Source: CAZLRH01 sp964562015 (GTDB taxonomy: Bacteria; Verrucomicrobiota; Verrucomicrobiia; Opitutales; JABDGR01). From it: 35,304 nucleotides of DNA. Under the pieces are notes generated by a model that saw only the letters and a list, made by a program, of their open reading frames with translations, made no database searches and had not been told where the DNA came from. Below, in pieces: positions 25,552 to 33,830 of this stretch. The position numbers were made by a program, and so were the translations under genes. Where the stretch lies: the NCBI GenBank assembly GCA_964562015.1, contig CAZLRH010000032.1:1-35304 (forward strand), read 5' to 3'. The stretch's first letter is position 1. The number at the start of each line of letters is the position of its first letter.

Positions 25552-25974
25552 ATGACTCGCTTGAACATCGGTGTCTCCATGCTGCTGACCGTGGCGGCGG
25601 TGATGCTTTTTGCGCCCACCATCGTCTTTTGGAATTTGTACGGCTTTGAGGCGGTTTTGCATTATTGGGCCTGGGTCGCCTACTTGCTGGTGCTGACGGC
25701 GGTGGGCACCGTCCTGGTATTTAGCTCGCGCCGCCCCGTGGAGCGCCCGGTGCCGGTGGCGGGCCAGACGCTGGACCGCTTGCGTCTGGGCTTGGCGGTT
25801 TACGGTCTGGTGGCCGCCATTCTGGTCATCGCCCCCATCGTGGCCTTTGGCAAAATTTACGGTTTCGACGCTGTCATCGCTTATTGGGGCAGCGTGATAT
25901 TGCTGGTGGTGATGACTTTCAGCGGCCTGTTTCTTATCTTCACCGACAAGGGCCGCCGGGTTGTGCAGCGTTAA
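25552..25974 (+). CDS. Small four-helix membrane protein with internal duplication
   Basis: A 140-residue protein starting at ATG 25552 with four predicted membrane segments. The two halves are homologous: APTIVFWNLYGFEAVLHYW in the first half aligns with APIVAFGKIYGFDAVIAYWG in the second, each preceded and followed by a hydrophobic helix. A basic loop (SSRRPVERPVP) joins the halves and the C-terminus is basic (DKGRRVVQR). I do not recognise the family and no function can be assigned. It follows recN by about 105 bp and converges on mnmA. Confidence 0.7.
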   Translation: MTRLNIGVSMLLTVAAVMLFAPTIVFWNLYGFEAVLHYWAWVAYLLVLTAVGTVLVFSSRRPVERPVPVAGQTLDRLRLGLAVYGLVAAILVIAPIVAFGKIYGFDAVIAYWGSVILLVVMTFSGLFLIFTDKGRRVVQR

Positions 25975-25993
25975 TGACGACGTGCTCGGCGCG

Positions 25994-27094
25994 TCAAACA
26001 TACACCGCGCCGCCGAGCAAAACGTGGGCGTCGTTTTCGGCCCGATAAAAGGCCGCGATCTGACCCGACGCCAGCGCCCGCTGGGGTTCCGCAAAAACCA
26101 GGGTGCCACGATTAGCTTCGTTCGCCTCCAGGGTTAATTCCGCGCGCACCGCCGGATCGCGATAGCGCGGGCGCACGAGCAAAGCGTGCGGACCCGCGCC
26201 CGCCAAGGGCTCGTTGATCCAGTGAAAGTCTTTGAGCTGAAAGGTCGTCGCCCACAGACCCGGTGCTTCCGGCGCGTCGAAGGCCACCACGAGCGCATTG
26301 CGCGCAATGTCTTTGCCCACGACGACATAAGCCTTGTGGTCGGTGTTCGACGGCACGCCAATGCCGTGGCGCTGCCCGAGCGTGTAACGATGCAAGCCGC
26401 GATGTGTGCCCAGCGTGGCGCCAGCGGGGTTAACGATCGGCCCCGGCGCCGCGGGGATGTATTGATCCAAAAACGCATTGATGGGTACGCGACCGAGAAA
26501 ACAAATGCCCTGGCTGTCCTTGCGGTCGGCATTGGGCAAGCCCGCCTTGCGCGCGATTTCTCGCACTTGCGGTTTAAGCAAATCTCCGACGGGAAAACGG
26601 GCGCGTTGCAGATTGGATTGGTGCACCAAGGCGAGAAAATACGATTGGTCCTTGTTGGGATCGGCGCCGGTGAGAATTTCGGCCTCGCCGTCGGGGCGCT
26701 CGCGCCGCCGCACATAATGGCCGGTCGCGAGGACGCTGCAGCCCAGCCGTTCGGCGTGGCCCGCGAGCACCCCGAACTTGATTTCCCGGTTGCACATGGC
26801 ATCAGGATTCGGCGTCTGCCCGGCGGCGTAGCCGGATACCAGATAGTTCACCACCCGGGTCCGGTAATCCTCGATCAAGTTGAGCACATGAAAGGGCATT
26901 CCGAGCGTTGCCGCGACTGCCCGGGCGTCCTCGACATCCCGCTCCCACGGGCAGTCGGCAAACAGCGCCGCGCCTTCCTCGTGCATCCATGTGCGCATGT
27001 ACGCGCCGACGATCTCGTGCCCCTGCTCGCGCAAGAGCAGGGCAGCCACGGCGCTGTCCACGCCGCCCGAGAGTGCAACCAGGATGCGGGCCAT
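25994..27094 (-). CDS. mnmA: tRNA-specific 2-thiouridylase MnmA
   Basis: MnmA adds sulfur to U34 of tRNAs for Lys, Glu and Gln. The 366-residue protein starts at ATG 27094 with the PP-loop LVALSGGVDSAVAALLL (SGGVDS at 9-14). The two catalytic cysteines are C101 in NPDAMCNREIKFG and C198 in DSQGICFLG. Other family motifs are LATGHYVRR, KDQSYFLA, LGTHRGLHRYTLGQRHGIGV and a C-terminal beta domain ending AAFYRAENDAHVLLGGAVY. The frame stays open far upstream on the antisense of the GH13 gene, which is rejected. It is divergent from the GH13 gene. Confidence 0.97.
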   Translation of the reverse strand: MARILVALSGGVDSAVAALLLREQGHEIVGAYMRTWMHEEGAALFADCPWERDVEDARAVAATLGMPFHVLNLIEDYRTRVVNYLVSGYAAGQTPNPDAMCNREIKFGVLAGHAERLGCSVLATGHYVRRRERPDGEAEILTGADPNKDQSYFLALVHQSNLQRARFPVGDLLKPQVREIARKAGLPNADRKDSQGICFLGRVPINAFLDQYIPAAPGPIVNPAGATLGTHRGLHRYTLGQRHGIGVPSNTDHKAYVVVGKDIARNALVVAFDAPEAPGLWATTFQLKDFHWINEPLAGAGPHALLVRPRYRDPAVRAELTLEANEANRGTLVFAEPQRALASGQIAAFYRAENDAHVLLGGAVYV

Positions 27095-27256
27095 AGAAAC
27101 GCTGATTTTCGCTCCGCCGGCGATTAATTTCGAGGCAAAAGGCACGCGGATTTTTTCAGAAAACCGTTGCGCGCCCGGAATTGGCGTTTGAAATGCTGGC
27201 AGGCGGGAGCGCGGCTGTGCCTTTTTTGCCGCGCCCACGCCCGTCCACCCTTTGGC

Positions 27257-29698
27257 ATGAGTGACCGTCGCATTTTGGAGGCTTTCTGGGAAACCCGCGA
27301 ACGCGGGATGGTGGTGCTGGCCAGGGACTGGACTGACGTGACGAAGGTGCCTCCGCTGCGCCTGGACCCCGGCAAGAAACCGCTCAAGCTCATCCGTCGG
27401 GTGTCGCCGCTCGTGTTTGGCCGGCGGGCGGGCTATTGCATGAATGGCACCGAAGTCGTTTTCATCCTCTGGCCCCTTTATTACCCCAATTTGGATTGGG
27501 AGGACGAGACGCTCTATGTCGGCGGCGACTTCAACGGCTGGACTGAGGCCGTCGGCAAACCTGAATGGCAGATGTTTCGCGAAACACACGACGGCCAGGG
27601 TTGCCTGGTTTTGCGGGTTCCGAGCGAACGCTGCCTGCTGCACGGTCCGATGCGGTTCAAGTTCGTGACCGCCGAAAAGCGGTGGCAGGAACTGCCCGAG
27701 CAAGCCACGAACCGCGTGCAGGACGGTGATTTCACCAACTACCAGCTCGAGCCGGAGCGCACCGGCCTGCATCTGTTTCACTTTTGGCCCGAGGAGCCCC
27801 ACGGCATTCTCGGCCGCGAGAGCCTGGCCTGGGTCGAGGATTGGGGCTGGGAAACCTGCCCAATCACGAATAGCGAGTATTTGTTAAGCCTGGGCACGAC
27901 CCGGCCGCTCGGCGCGCTGGTCGAGCCGGAACGCACCACCTTCCGGCTGTTCGCGCCGCGGGCCTCGTGCGTCACCGCCTGTCTCTACGCTGAGCTCGGC
28001 GGCCCGCTCACCCAGGCGCTGGAGATGCAGCGGCAGGACGATGATTGCTGGGAGGCCGTGGTGCCCCAGAATTTGCACGGTTACTATTACGATTTTCGCG
28101 TTGAGGGGGAAAATATCCACGGCACCCGGCTGTTCGACCCCGCGATGCGCATTCTCGACCCCTATGCCCTCGCGACGGTGAGTCGGACCGGCCCCGGCAT
28201 CGTGCTCGACCCCGCGCGCTGGCCCGCGCCGAACCGCTGCTTCATGGCTCCGGCCTGGCATGATCTCGTCATCGTCGAGGCCCACGTCCGCGATTTGCTG
28301 GCCCATGCGCCCATTGAGCTGACCCCAGTCGAACGCCGCGGCTTTAAGGGCCTGACGAAATGGCTGCGCGACCCGGATTGCTACTTGCGCGACCTCGGCG
28401 TCAATGCCGTCGAGCTCATGCCGGTGCAGGAGTTTGATAGCGTGCGGCCCGACGAATACCACTGGGGCTACATGACGGTGGATTATTTCGCGCCCGCCGG
28501 CGCCTACGCGACCGAGCCCGAGCGCGGCACGCAAGTCGAGGAATTTCGCGAGATGATCGAGGCCTTTCATGATGTGAATCTCGCCGTCATTCTCGACGTG
28601 GTGTACAACCACGTGGGCGAGCCCAACCACCTGTTGGGCATTGACAAATATTATTACTTCAACTGCGACCGCGAGGGCGTATTGTCCAATTGGAGCGGCT
28701 GCGGCAACGATTTGCGCACGAACACCCCGATGGGCCGCCGCCTCATCATCGAGAGCCTCTCGCACCTTGTGCGCGCCTACGATGTGGACGGATTCCGCTT
28801 CGACCTCGCGGACCTCGTCGGCGTGGCCACACTCAAGGAAATCGAGACGGCGCTCAAGGCGCTGAAGCCTTCCATCATCCTCATCGCGGAGCCCTGGAGC
28901 TTTAAGGGCCACATCGGCCACGCTTTGCGCCACACGGGTTACTCCTCGTGGAATGATGGTTTTCGCGAGTTTATCACCCAGTACATTCTCGGCCAGGGCA
29001 ATGCCGAGGGCCTCCGCTACTACCTCACCGGTTCGGCCGGCAATCTGGCCCTCTGGCCCGCGCAGACGGTCAATTACGTCCAATCGCACGACGACCGCGC
29101 GTGGATCGACCGCATCACCGAAAATTCCTGGCATCGCGGCGACCGCCCGACGCACAACGACATTCGCCGCCACCACTTGATGGCCGCCATACTTTTGGCC
29201 GCGCTCGGCATTCCGATGTTTGCGCAGGGCCAGGATTTTCTGCACTCGAAGCAGGGCGTGCACAACACCTACCTGCGCGGCGACCTCAATGCTCTCGACT
29301 ACCGGCGCATCGCGGAATTTCCCGGCACCAACGAATATTTCCGGCACTGGATTCAGTTCCGTCTCTCGCCCGCCGGGAAACTATTCCGCCAGGACCGGCA
29401 TCCGGCGCCGGGCTTCTTCGGGCATTTCGGCGCCGAGGGCACCTCCGCCGTTGCAATGCTCTACAACGCGAATTTTTCGCAAGGACCGGAGCGCCTGCTT
29501 TTCGCGGTCAACCCGCATGGTCATCCGGTGACGATGGACACGTTTGAATTGAATCCCGCCGAGTTCATGCAAATCGCCGACCATGAACGCTTCCATGCCG
29601 ACGGCCTCGATCACGCGCTATTCTCTTGGCATCGCGGCAAGCTGGAACTGCCGGCAATGAGCGTGGGGTTGTGGCGGCACGTCGTGGCGAAGGCGTGA
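27257..29698 (+). CDS. GH13 family glycogen/starch debranching-type enzyme
   Basis: An 813-residue alpha-glucan enzyme without a signal peptide, so cytoplasmic and probably involved in glycogen turnover. Two N-terminal beta modules are visible: one with ETLYVGGDFNGW (about 90-105) of the AMPK/CBM48 type, and a second CBM48-like one with TTFRLFAPRASCVTACLYAE. The GH13 barrel shows LRDLGVNAVELMPVQEFDS, DVVYNHVGE, the nucleophile D516 in DGFRFDLADL, the acid/base E545 in IAEPWSF and the third acid near D612 in QSHDDRAW. EYHWGYMTVDYFAP replaces the YNWGYDP of pullulanases. Isoamylase- or pullulanase-type debranching is most likely, but branching activity is not excluded. An RsbW/GNAT gene follows after 45 bp. 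Confidence 0.85.
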   Translation: MSDRRILEAFWETRERGMVVLARDWTDVTKVPPLRLDPGKKPLKLIRRVSPLVFGRRAGYCMNGTEVVFILWPLYYPNLDWEDETLYVGGDFNGWTEAVGKPEWQMFRETHDGQGCLVLRVPSERCLLHGPMRFKFVTAEKRWQELPEQATNRVQDGDFTNYQLEPERTGLHLFHFWPEEPHGILGRESLAWVEDWGWETCPITNSEYLLSLGTTRPLGALVEPERTTFRLFAPRASCVTACLYAELGGPLTQALEMQRQDDDCWEAVVPQNLHGYYYDFRVEGENIHGTRLFDPAMRILDPYALATVSRTGPGIVLDPARWPAPNRCFMAPAWHDLVIVEAHVRDLLAHAPIELTPVERRGFKGLTKWLRDPDCYLRDLGVNAVELMPVQEFDSVRPDEYHWGYMTVDYFAPAGAYATEPERGTQVEEFREMIEAFHDVNLAVILDVVYNHVGEPNHLLGIDKYYYFNCDREGVLSNWSGCGNDLRTNTPMGRRLIIESLSHLVRAYDVDGFRFDLADLVGVATLKEIETALKALKPSIILIAEPWSFKGHIGHALRHTGYSSWNDGFREFITQYILGQGNAEGLRYYLTGSAGNLALWPAQTVNYVQSHDDRAWIDRITENSWHRGDRPTHNDIRRHHLMAAILLAALGIPMFAQGQDFLHSKQGVHNTYLRGDLNALDYRRIAEFPGTNEYFRHWIQFRLSPAGKLFRQDRHPAPGFFGHFGAEGTSAVAMLYNANFSQGPERLLFAVNPHGHPVTMDTFELNPAEFMQIADHERFHADGLDHALFSWHRGKLELPAMSVGLWRHVVAKA

Positions 29699-29743
29699 AA
29701 AACGATGGCCTTTCGCCCCCCGATACGGCATCGATGAATTCGC

Positions 29744-31324
29744 ATGGGCCTGTCTCCCCGCCGACCGTCGTTCAACAGCCGCCCGCTCGCGCGCCTGCAG
29801 GTCCTCGCGCGCAGCCGTCTCGTTCCCGCCATCGCGGCGTTCGTGAAGGAACTGGCCATCGCCCACGGTTTTTCCGACGAAGAAGGTCTGGGCCTCGAGC
29901 TGGGCACCGAGGAATTATGCGTCAATGTCGCCGAGCACGCCTATGAGGGCGATGAGAATGCGGAGTACACCGTCGAAATAATTCTGGAGGCCGAGGCGCT
30001 GGTCGTCGCCGTCGAGGACCAGGGCGTGCCCTTCGATCCCGCGGCCATGCCCGCGACCGGCAAACTCGGCACCACGCTGGCCCGCGCCTTTGCCGATGAT
30101 TTGCGTTTTCTCTATCGCGGGCGCAAGGGCAAGCGCGTCGAGTTGCGCAAACATCGGAAATTTGCCGCCATCGAGGCGGCGGATGTTACCGATACCGGTC
30201 CCGTGGCGGTCCCGGCCGACGAGCACCTCGACATCCGCCTCATGCGGCCAGAGGACGCCCCCGCGCTCGCGTGCTGCGTCTGGCGCGTGTTCGGCTACTC
30301 CTATCCCAACGACGACCTCTACGAGCCGGAGCGCCTAGCCGAGCGTTTGCGCAGCGGCGCCTGGCAATCGTGTGTCGCGGTGCGCGCTTCGGGTGAAATT
30401 CTCGGACATATCGGCCTCGTTTTTCACTCGCCGGATGACCGCGTCCCCGAGAGCGACAACGCGATTGTCGCACCGTATGCGCGCGGCCACCGCCTGATGG
30501 AGCGGATGAAGTCGTTCCTCGCTGAACACGGCAAGGCGCGCGGCCTCGCGGGCATTTTCAGCGAAGCCGTCACCGCGCACATCTATTCGCAGCGCGCGAA
30601 TGTGCGCATGGGCGCGGTCGAAACGGGCCTCATGCTCGGCTACCTGCCCAAAAGTCTCGTTTTTAAGGACATGGAATTGCCGCCCGAAACCGTGCGCGTC
30701 AGCGCGATGATGTACTTCCTCGCGCTCACGCCCGCGCCGCGCCGCACCGTGCACGCGCCCGCGCGGCACGTGGAAATCCTGAAGGAAATTTTCCAGCACG
30801 CCGGCCTCGCGCGCGATTTTGCCGACGCCTCCGCCGCGGCCTCGCCGCTCTCTGCTCCCGGTTCCGTGCAGCTTGCTTCTGCCTCCGCTCCCCCAATTTC
30901 CGACTCCGTTCTCCCGGCTTCGTCCTCCGTGCTCCCCGCTCCTCGCTCCCCGCTCCCGGCTCCCGAATTCGCGCTCACGGAATCGGCGGACTGGAATGTC
31001 GGCACCATCGAGGCCCAGCGCTACGGTGAGGACTGGAGCGGCCATCTGCGCGCGCACGTTGACGCGCTCTGCCGGCGCGGCATGGCTTACATCCTGCTCG
31101 AGTTGCCGCTGGCAGATGCCTTTACGCCCACGGCCAGCGTGCAAGCCGAGGCTTTGGGCTTTTTCTTCTGCGGCGTCGTGCCGGAAAAACACGCCGACGG
31201 CGATTTGCTGCGTTTTCAGTATTGGAACAATTTCTCTGTGCCCACCTCCAGCGTGCAAACCGCCTCCGACTTTGGATTAAAACTCCGCGACTACGTCGGC
31301 CGGTGCGTTTCTTCTCAACCGTAG
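29744..31324 (+). CDS. RsbW-like ATPase/GNAT acetyltransferase fusion protein
   Basis: A 526-residue three-part protein. Residues about 18-145 form an anti-sigma-factor-type HATPase: N box LGTEELCVNVAEHAYEGDE, then VAVEDQGVPFDPAAM and KLGTTLARAFAD. Residues about 165-310 form a GNAT domain: LDIRLMRPEDAPALACCVWR, VRASGEILGHIGLVF. A third part (from about 418) resembles a further acetyltransferase-like half and ends near residue 520. Between them is a Ser/Pro/Ala linker encoded by a heptanucleotide repeat array (30841-30980). The protein probably takes part in partner-switching signalling, with the GNAT part sensing or modifying a partner. No anti-anti-sigma or phosphatase gene lies beside it. 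Confidence 0.8.
   Translation: MGLSPRRPSFNSRPLARLQVLARSRLVPAIAAFVKELAIAHGFSDEEGLGLELGTEELCVNVAEHAYEGDENAEYTVEIILEAEALVVAVEDQGVPFDPAAMPATGKLGTTLARAFADDLRFLYRGRKGKRVELRKHRKFAAIEAADVTDTGPVAVPADEHLDIRLMRPEDAPALACCVWRVFGYSYPNDDLYEPERLAERLRSGAWQSCVAVRASGEILGHIGLVFHSPDDRVPESDNAIVAPYARGHRLMERMKSFLAEHGKARGLAGIFSEAVTAHIYSQRANVRMGAVETGLMLGYLPKSLVFKDMELPPETVRVSAMMYFLALTPAPRRTVHAPARHVEILKEIFQHAGLARDFADASAAASPLSAPGSVQLASASAPPISDSVLPASSSVLPAPRSPLPAPEFALTESADWNVGTIEAQRYGEDWSGHLRAHVDALCRRGMAYILLELPLADAFTPTASVQAEALGFFFCGVVPEKHADGDLLRFQYWNNFSVPTSSVQTASDFGLKLRDYVGRCVSSQP
30841..30980 (+). repeat. Heptanucleotide repeat array inside the RsbW-GNAT gene
   Basis: Twenty degenerate 7-bp units in register, consensus CTCCCGN (for example ctcccgg, ctccgtg, ctccccg, ctcctcg). 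Because three heptads equal seven codons, the peptide also repeats with a period of seven: VLPASSS, VLPAPRS, PLPAPEF. The strand is pyrimidine-rich, so the complement is a purine heptad GGGAGNN like the arrays at 33134 and 34549. Confidence 0.85.
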
Positions 31325-31346
31325 GCCTGCGCTGGCGCCGGGCTGC

Positions 31347-32249
31347 CTAACCCATCAACCGCGCCATGTTTGCCAGCTGGCCGTCGGACAGCGTCACAAT
31401 GCGGCGGATGGCCTCAATGTTTTCCTTCACTTGCAACAGGTACGGATTCGGGCCGTTGGGGTAGGGGTCGGCCAGGTATTTGCTCACGTCGCCGCACTCG
31501 TCATGCAATTTGGGCACGACAAATTTATCCCAAAAGTGCGGCGTGTTGCGATACAGGTCGTCCACCGTTTTAAAAATTCGCTGCTCGGCCGGCACTTGGT
31601 TGACGCGGTCGCTCTCCGCAAATTCCGCGAAGAGTTCCGGGAGCTTCTGGACGTAGCCGGGGTCGCTCATCTGGCTGAGGAAATCCGCCGTGCACACCGA
31701 TTGGCCGAGCAGGCGGTGGGCCGGGTTGCCGAATTTCGTGCCGCCGAGGTTGCTGCGCGGCCCCGTGCACAAGATGAGCGAGCGCACGCGGTCGATATCC
31801 CCCTGCTCCCATTTCTCCTCCTCCAAAAAATGCTGGGCGATCTCGCCTCCGCGCGGCTCGTGAATCAGCGTGAACTTCGCGCCGGTGCCCTCGTCGTCTC
31901 CGCGTACCTTGATATAACCGATGTCGTGCAGCAACATCGCGTAAAAGCCGATGCGAAAATCCTGCTCGCTGATGACCGGCTTGGCGCCCGCGCGCTGGTG
32001 GCCGTGGACGATGCGCAGGCAGCACAGCGTGGCCTGCAAGGTGTGTTCGAGGTCATGGTAAGCCGTGTCCATGGCCTGATAATTCGCGTACTGACCATTG
32101 AAAATGTCCTCCACCCGGTGCAGCGTCTTGCGAATGTAACTCACGTCCGCTCCGGGAAAGAGCGACCGGCTCAATGTTTCAATCGCGCCGCCCACCGCAT
32201 CCGGGTTGCGGGTGTCCGGGTCCAAAAGCGTGTAGGTCGGTGGCTTCAT
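31347..32249 (-). CDS. HD/PDEase-domain phosphohydrolase
   Basis: A 300-residue protein from the ATG at 32249; a GTG one codon upstream is equally possible. The metal-binding HD fold is clear: TAYHDLEHTLQAT (H65 and H69), AMLLHDIGY (H108-D109), an HE pair (HEPRGGE, about 130) and CTADFLSQM downstream. The YHxxxH pattern resembles the class I cyclic nucleotide phosphodiesterase motif as well as general HD domains. It probably hydrolyses a nucleotide or cyclic nucleotide phosphate, but the substrate cannot be read. It has no sensor domain or signal peptide. It is divergent from sufT across about 325 bp. Confidence 0.82.
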   Translation of the reverse strand: MKPPTYTLLDPDTRNPDAVGGAIETLSRSLFPGADVSYIRKTLHRVEDIFNGQYANYQAMDTAYHDLEHTLQATLCCLRIVHGHQRAGAKPVISEQDFRIGFYAMLLHDIGYIKVRGDDEGTGAKFTLIHEPRGGEIAQHFLEEEKWEQGDIDRVRSLILCTGPRSNLGGTKFGNPAHRLLGQSVCTADFLSQMSDPGYVQKLPELFAEFAESDRVNQVPAEQRIFKTVDDLYRNTPHFWDKFVVPKLHDECGDVSKYLADPYPNGPNPYLLQVKENIEAIRRIVTLSDGQLANMARLMG

Positions 32250-32574
32250 CACCTAGAGCCGGGTGTTTAGCCCAGATTTTCCCGCAAAGGTTATCAAATT
32301 GCGCTAGATAGGCAACCCGAAAAGGCGGCCTTTTCCGGTTGAAAATGAGAGCCAAAGCCGGCCAAAAATACGGCAAATTTGGCTATGCTTAACGCGGTTT
32401 AGTGGCGAAAAAATGTGGAAAAGTTGACGAGGAGTCGTCGAGCAGACTCGACGGGGGCGCACCGTACTTTAACTACGCCATTTTGCCTTTGGGCGCCCGA
32501 TTACGCCGGGCGTGAGGTTCGCGGTCGTCCTTCCCGGTTGACAAAGCGGGGCGTTGGGGCGAGCTTGCGCAACT
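32250..32574. other. Divergent intergenic region upstream of sufT
   Basis: This 325-bp gap separates two divergent genes and should hold promoters for both. It is less GC-rich than the coding regions in its left half (32280-32420). A TTGACA at 32538-32543 could be a -35 element for sufT, but no convincing -10 follows. A small hairpin lies at about 32437-32452 (GTCGAG-CAGA-CTCGAC). I see no riboswitch or coding sequence that I trust. Confidence 0.5.
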
Positions 32575-33141
32575 ATGGTCAACGAAGAATTTGTGCTGGC
32601 CCGCGATTGCCCGGCCACGGTCATTCCGGCCGGCGATGCCGTCGTTCTGCGCCACGGCGCACCCGTCGTGGTGACGCAGGCGCTGGGCGGTTCGTTGACG
32701 GTGCGCGACGCTCTGGGCCTTTACCGCATCGCGCCGCAGGATTTGGACGCCCTGGGCCCGCGTGCCCGAGAGTGGGCCGACCTGCAGGCCAAAAAGACCG
32801 CCGCCGCCGCGGCCGCCGGCACGGAGACCTTCAGCGAGGAGCGCGTGTGGGACGCCTTGCGCAACTGCTTCGACCCCGAGATTCCGGTCAACATCGTGGA
32901 CCTCGGCTTGATTTACGATATGCGCGTCGAGCCCGGCGCCGCCGACCGCAAAAAGATATTCGTCAAGATGACGCTCACGGCCCAGGGCTGTGGCATGGGC
33001 CCGGTGATTGCCGAGGACGCCAAGAATCGCGTCGAACAATTGCCCGGCATCGAGGCGGCCCAGGTGGACATCGTCTGGGATCCGCCGTGGACTCCGCACA
33101 TGATTTCGCCGGAAGGCCGGCTGAAGCTGGGCTTGGAGTAG
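32575..33141 (+). CDS. sufT: Fe-S cluster assembly protein SufT
   Basis: SufT helps maturation of iron-sulfur proteins. The 188-residue protein starts at ATG 32575 (MVNEEFVLARDCPATVIPAG) and has the long two-part SufT form. An N-terminal domain carries RDCPATVIPAGDAVVLRHGA and VVVTQALGGSLTV, ending at DALG. A MIP18/DUF59 domain from about residue 90 contains CFDPEIPVNIVDLGLIYDMR and KMTLTAQGCGMGPVIAEDA with its conserved cysteine, closing with VWDPPWTPHMIS. An Ala-rich linker joins the two. No other suf gene is nearby, so it is a stand-alone copy. A heptad repeat array begins at its last codons. Confidence 0.93.
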   Translation: MVNEEFVLARDCPATVIPAGDAVVLRHGAPVVVTQALGGSLTVRDALGLYRIAPQDLDALGPRAREWADLQAKKTAAAAAAGTETFSEERVWDALRNCFDPEIPVNIVDLGLIYDMRVEPGAADRKKIFVKMTLTAQGCGMGPVIAEDAKNRVEQLPGIEAAQVDIVWDPPWTPHMISPEGRLKLGLE

Positions 33142-33189
33142 AAGTTGGAAGCTGGAAGGTAGAAGTTAGAAGGCAGAACGCAGAAGTTT
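33134..33189 (+). repeat. Heptanucleotide purine-rich array
   Basis: Eight consecutive 7-bp units: tggagta, gaagttg, gaagctg, gaaggta, gaagtta, gaaggca, gaacgca, gaagttt. The consensus is GAAGNNN. The array starts inside the last codons of sufT, so the repeat overlaps its stop. Confidence 0.85.
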
Positions 33190-33323
33190 GCGACACCATC
33201 CAGAAGCCCATGAGTAAGGGATGGAACTTCCGCAATGAGCAGCCATCCATCGGGCTTCACAAGGCGTTTTCAACAAAAGTGTAGCCGTGGGTGGTGGCCC
33301 TTGGCGGCAATGCGAATGGAATC

Positions 33324-33465
33324 GTAGCCGTGGCTTCAGCCCACGGAAACCAGGTGGGGCAAGTGGCGTCGCGGCGCGACGCTTGCGGGAGGCGATCAGG
33401 GTCAAGCGTCGCTTCGCGACGCGACCCGGGCGCCTACGCCACCGTGGGCTGAAGCCCATGGCTAC
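33324..33465. repeat. Composite inverted repeat (REP/BIME-like element)
   Basis: The outer arms are 33324-33346 (starting gtagccgtggcttcagccca) and 33442-33465 (starting ccgtgggctgaagcccatgg), which are reverse complements except for one substitution and one inserted base. Each arm can also fold on itself. Between them lie two near-palindromes of the form gcgtcgcNNcgcgacgc. A partial copy, gtagccgtgg, is at 33281-33290. The layout is that of an extragenic palindromic element, but its family is not identified. Confidence 0.75.
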
Positions 33466-33599
33466 CTGGCGCGGCCTCGCTCCGCGAGACGAAGGCAATC
33501 CTGCTCCCGGCGCCGACGGCTACGAAATTATTGAAAATGCACTAACTCCCAAATCTGAAGTCATAAATTCTAAATCCCCAATTCCGCCATTGTGTCCGC

Positions 33600-33830
33600 C
33601 GGGATTTCTGCTAGGCTGTGATCGAGCCCAAGAAAACAAGGGGCCGGCCCCGGGTTTACCCGGCGGCCGGCCTTGTTACGGCAGGCCTTGCTCAAGGGAC
33701 ACTGCCTAGCTGCTTGGTTGCTTTGCTACGCTACTTGCCGTATTCCACTAACAGGGATTGCTCCCTGAAAGGGGCGGTTGGCGGGTGAAACCGGCTTGCG
33801 CCGGCTCTTTGCCCGCCAATCGCATGGCAG
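33600..33830 (+). ncRNA. Candidate structured RNA, part resembling 6S RNA
   Basis: On the + strand, GCTAGGC (33610-33616) pairs with GCCTAGC (33704-33710), and GTG with CAC just inside. A large internal bubble follows, then a strong terminal hairpin: AACAAGG/CCTTGTT, CCGGCC/GGCCGG and a CCGGG-TTTA-CCCGG loop. The 3' side of the bubble reads CTCAAGGGACACTGCCTAGC, close to the 6S RNA stretch TTCAAGGGTTACAGCCTGCG, and the 5' side has ATCGAGCCC. Two more hairpins follow: CAGGGA/TCCCTG at 33752-33767, and a 12-bp stem 33774-33785 with 33812-33823 enclosing CCGGC/GCCGG. The upper arm is shorter than in usual 6S RNA. The ends and family are uncertain. Confidence 0.35.

Noticed and set aside
27095..27802. 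N-terminal extension of mnmA
   Set aside because: The PP-loop motif starts eight residues after the ATG at 27094, as in the family; the extension is antisense to the GH13 gene.
32415..33284. A 289-codon + strand frame overlapping sufT
   Set aside because: Arg/Gly-rich out-of-frame shadow of sufT, which has clear family motifs.
33287..33709. A 140-codon frame in the intergenic region
   Set aside because: It spans the composite palindrome and candidate RNA, and its composition reflects those repeats rather than a protein.
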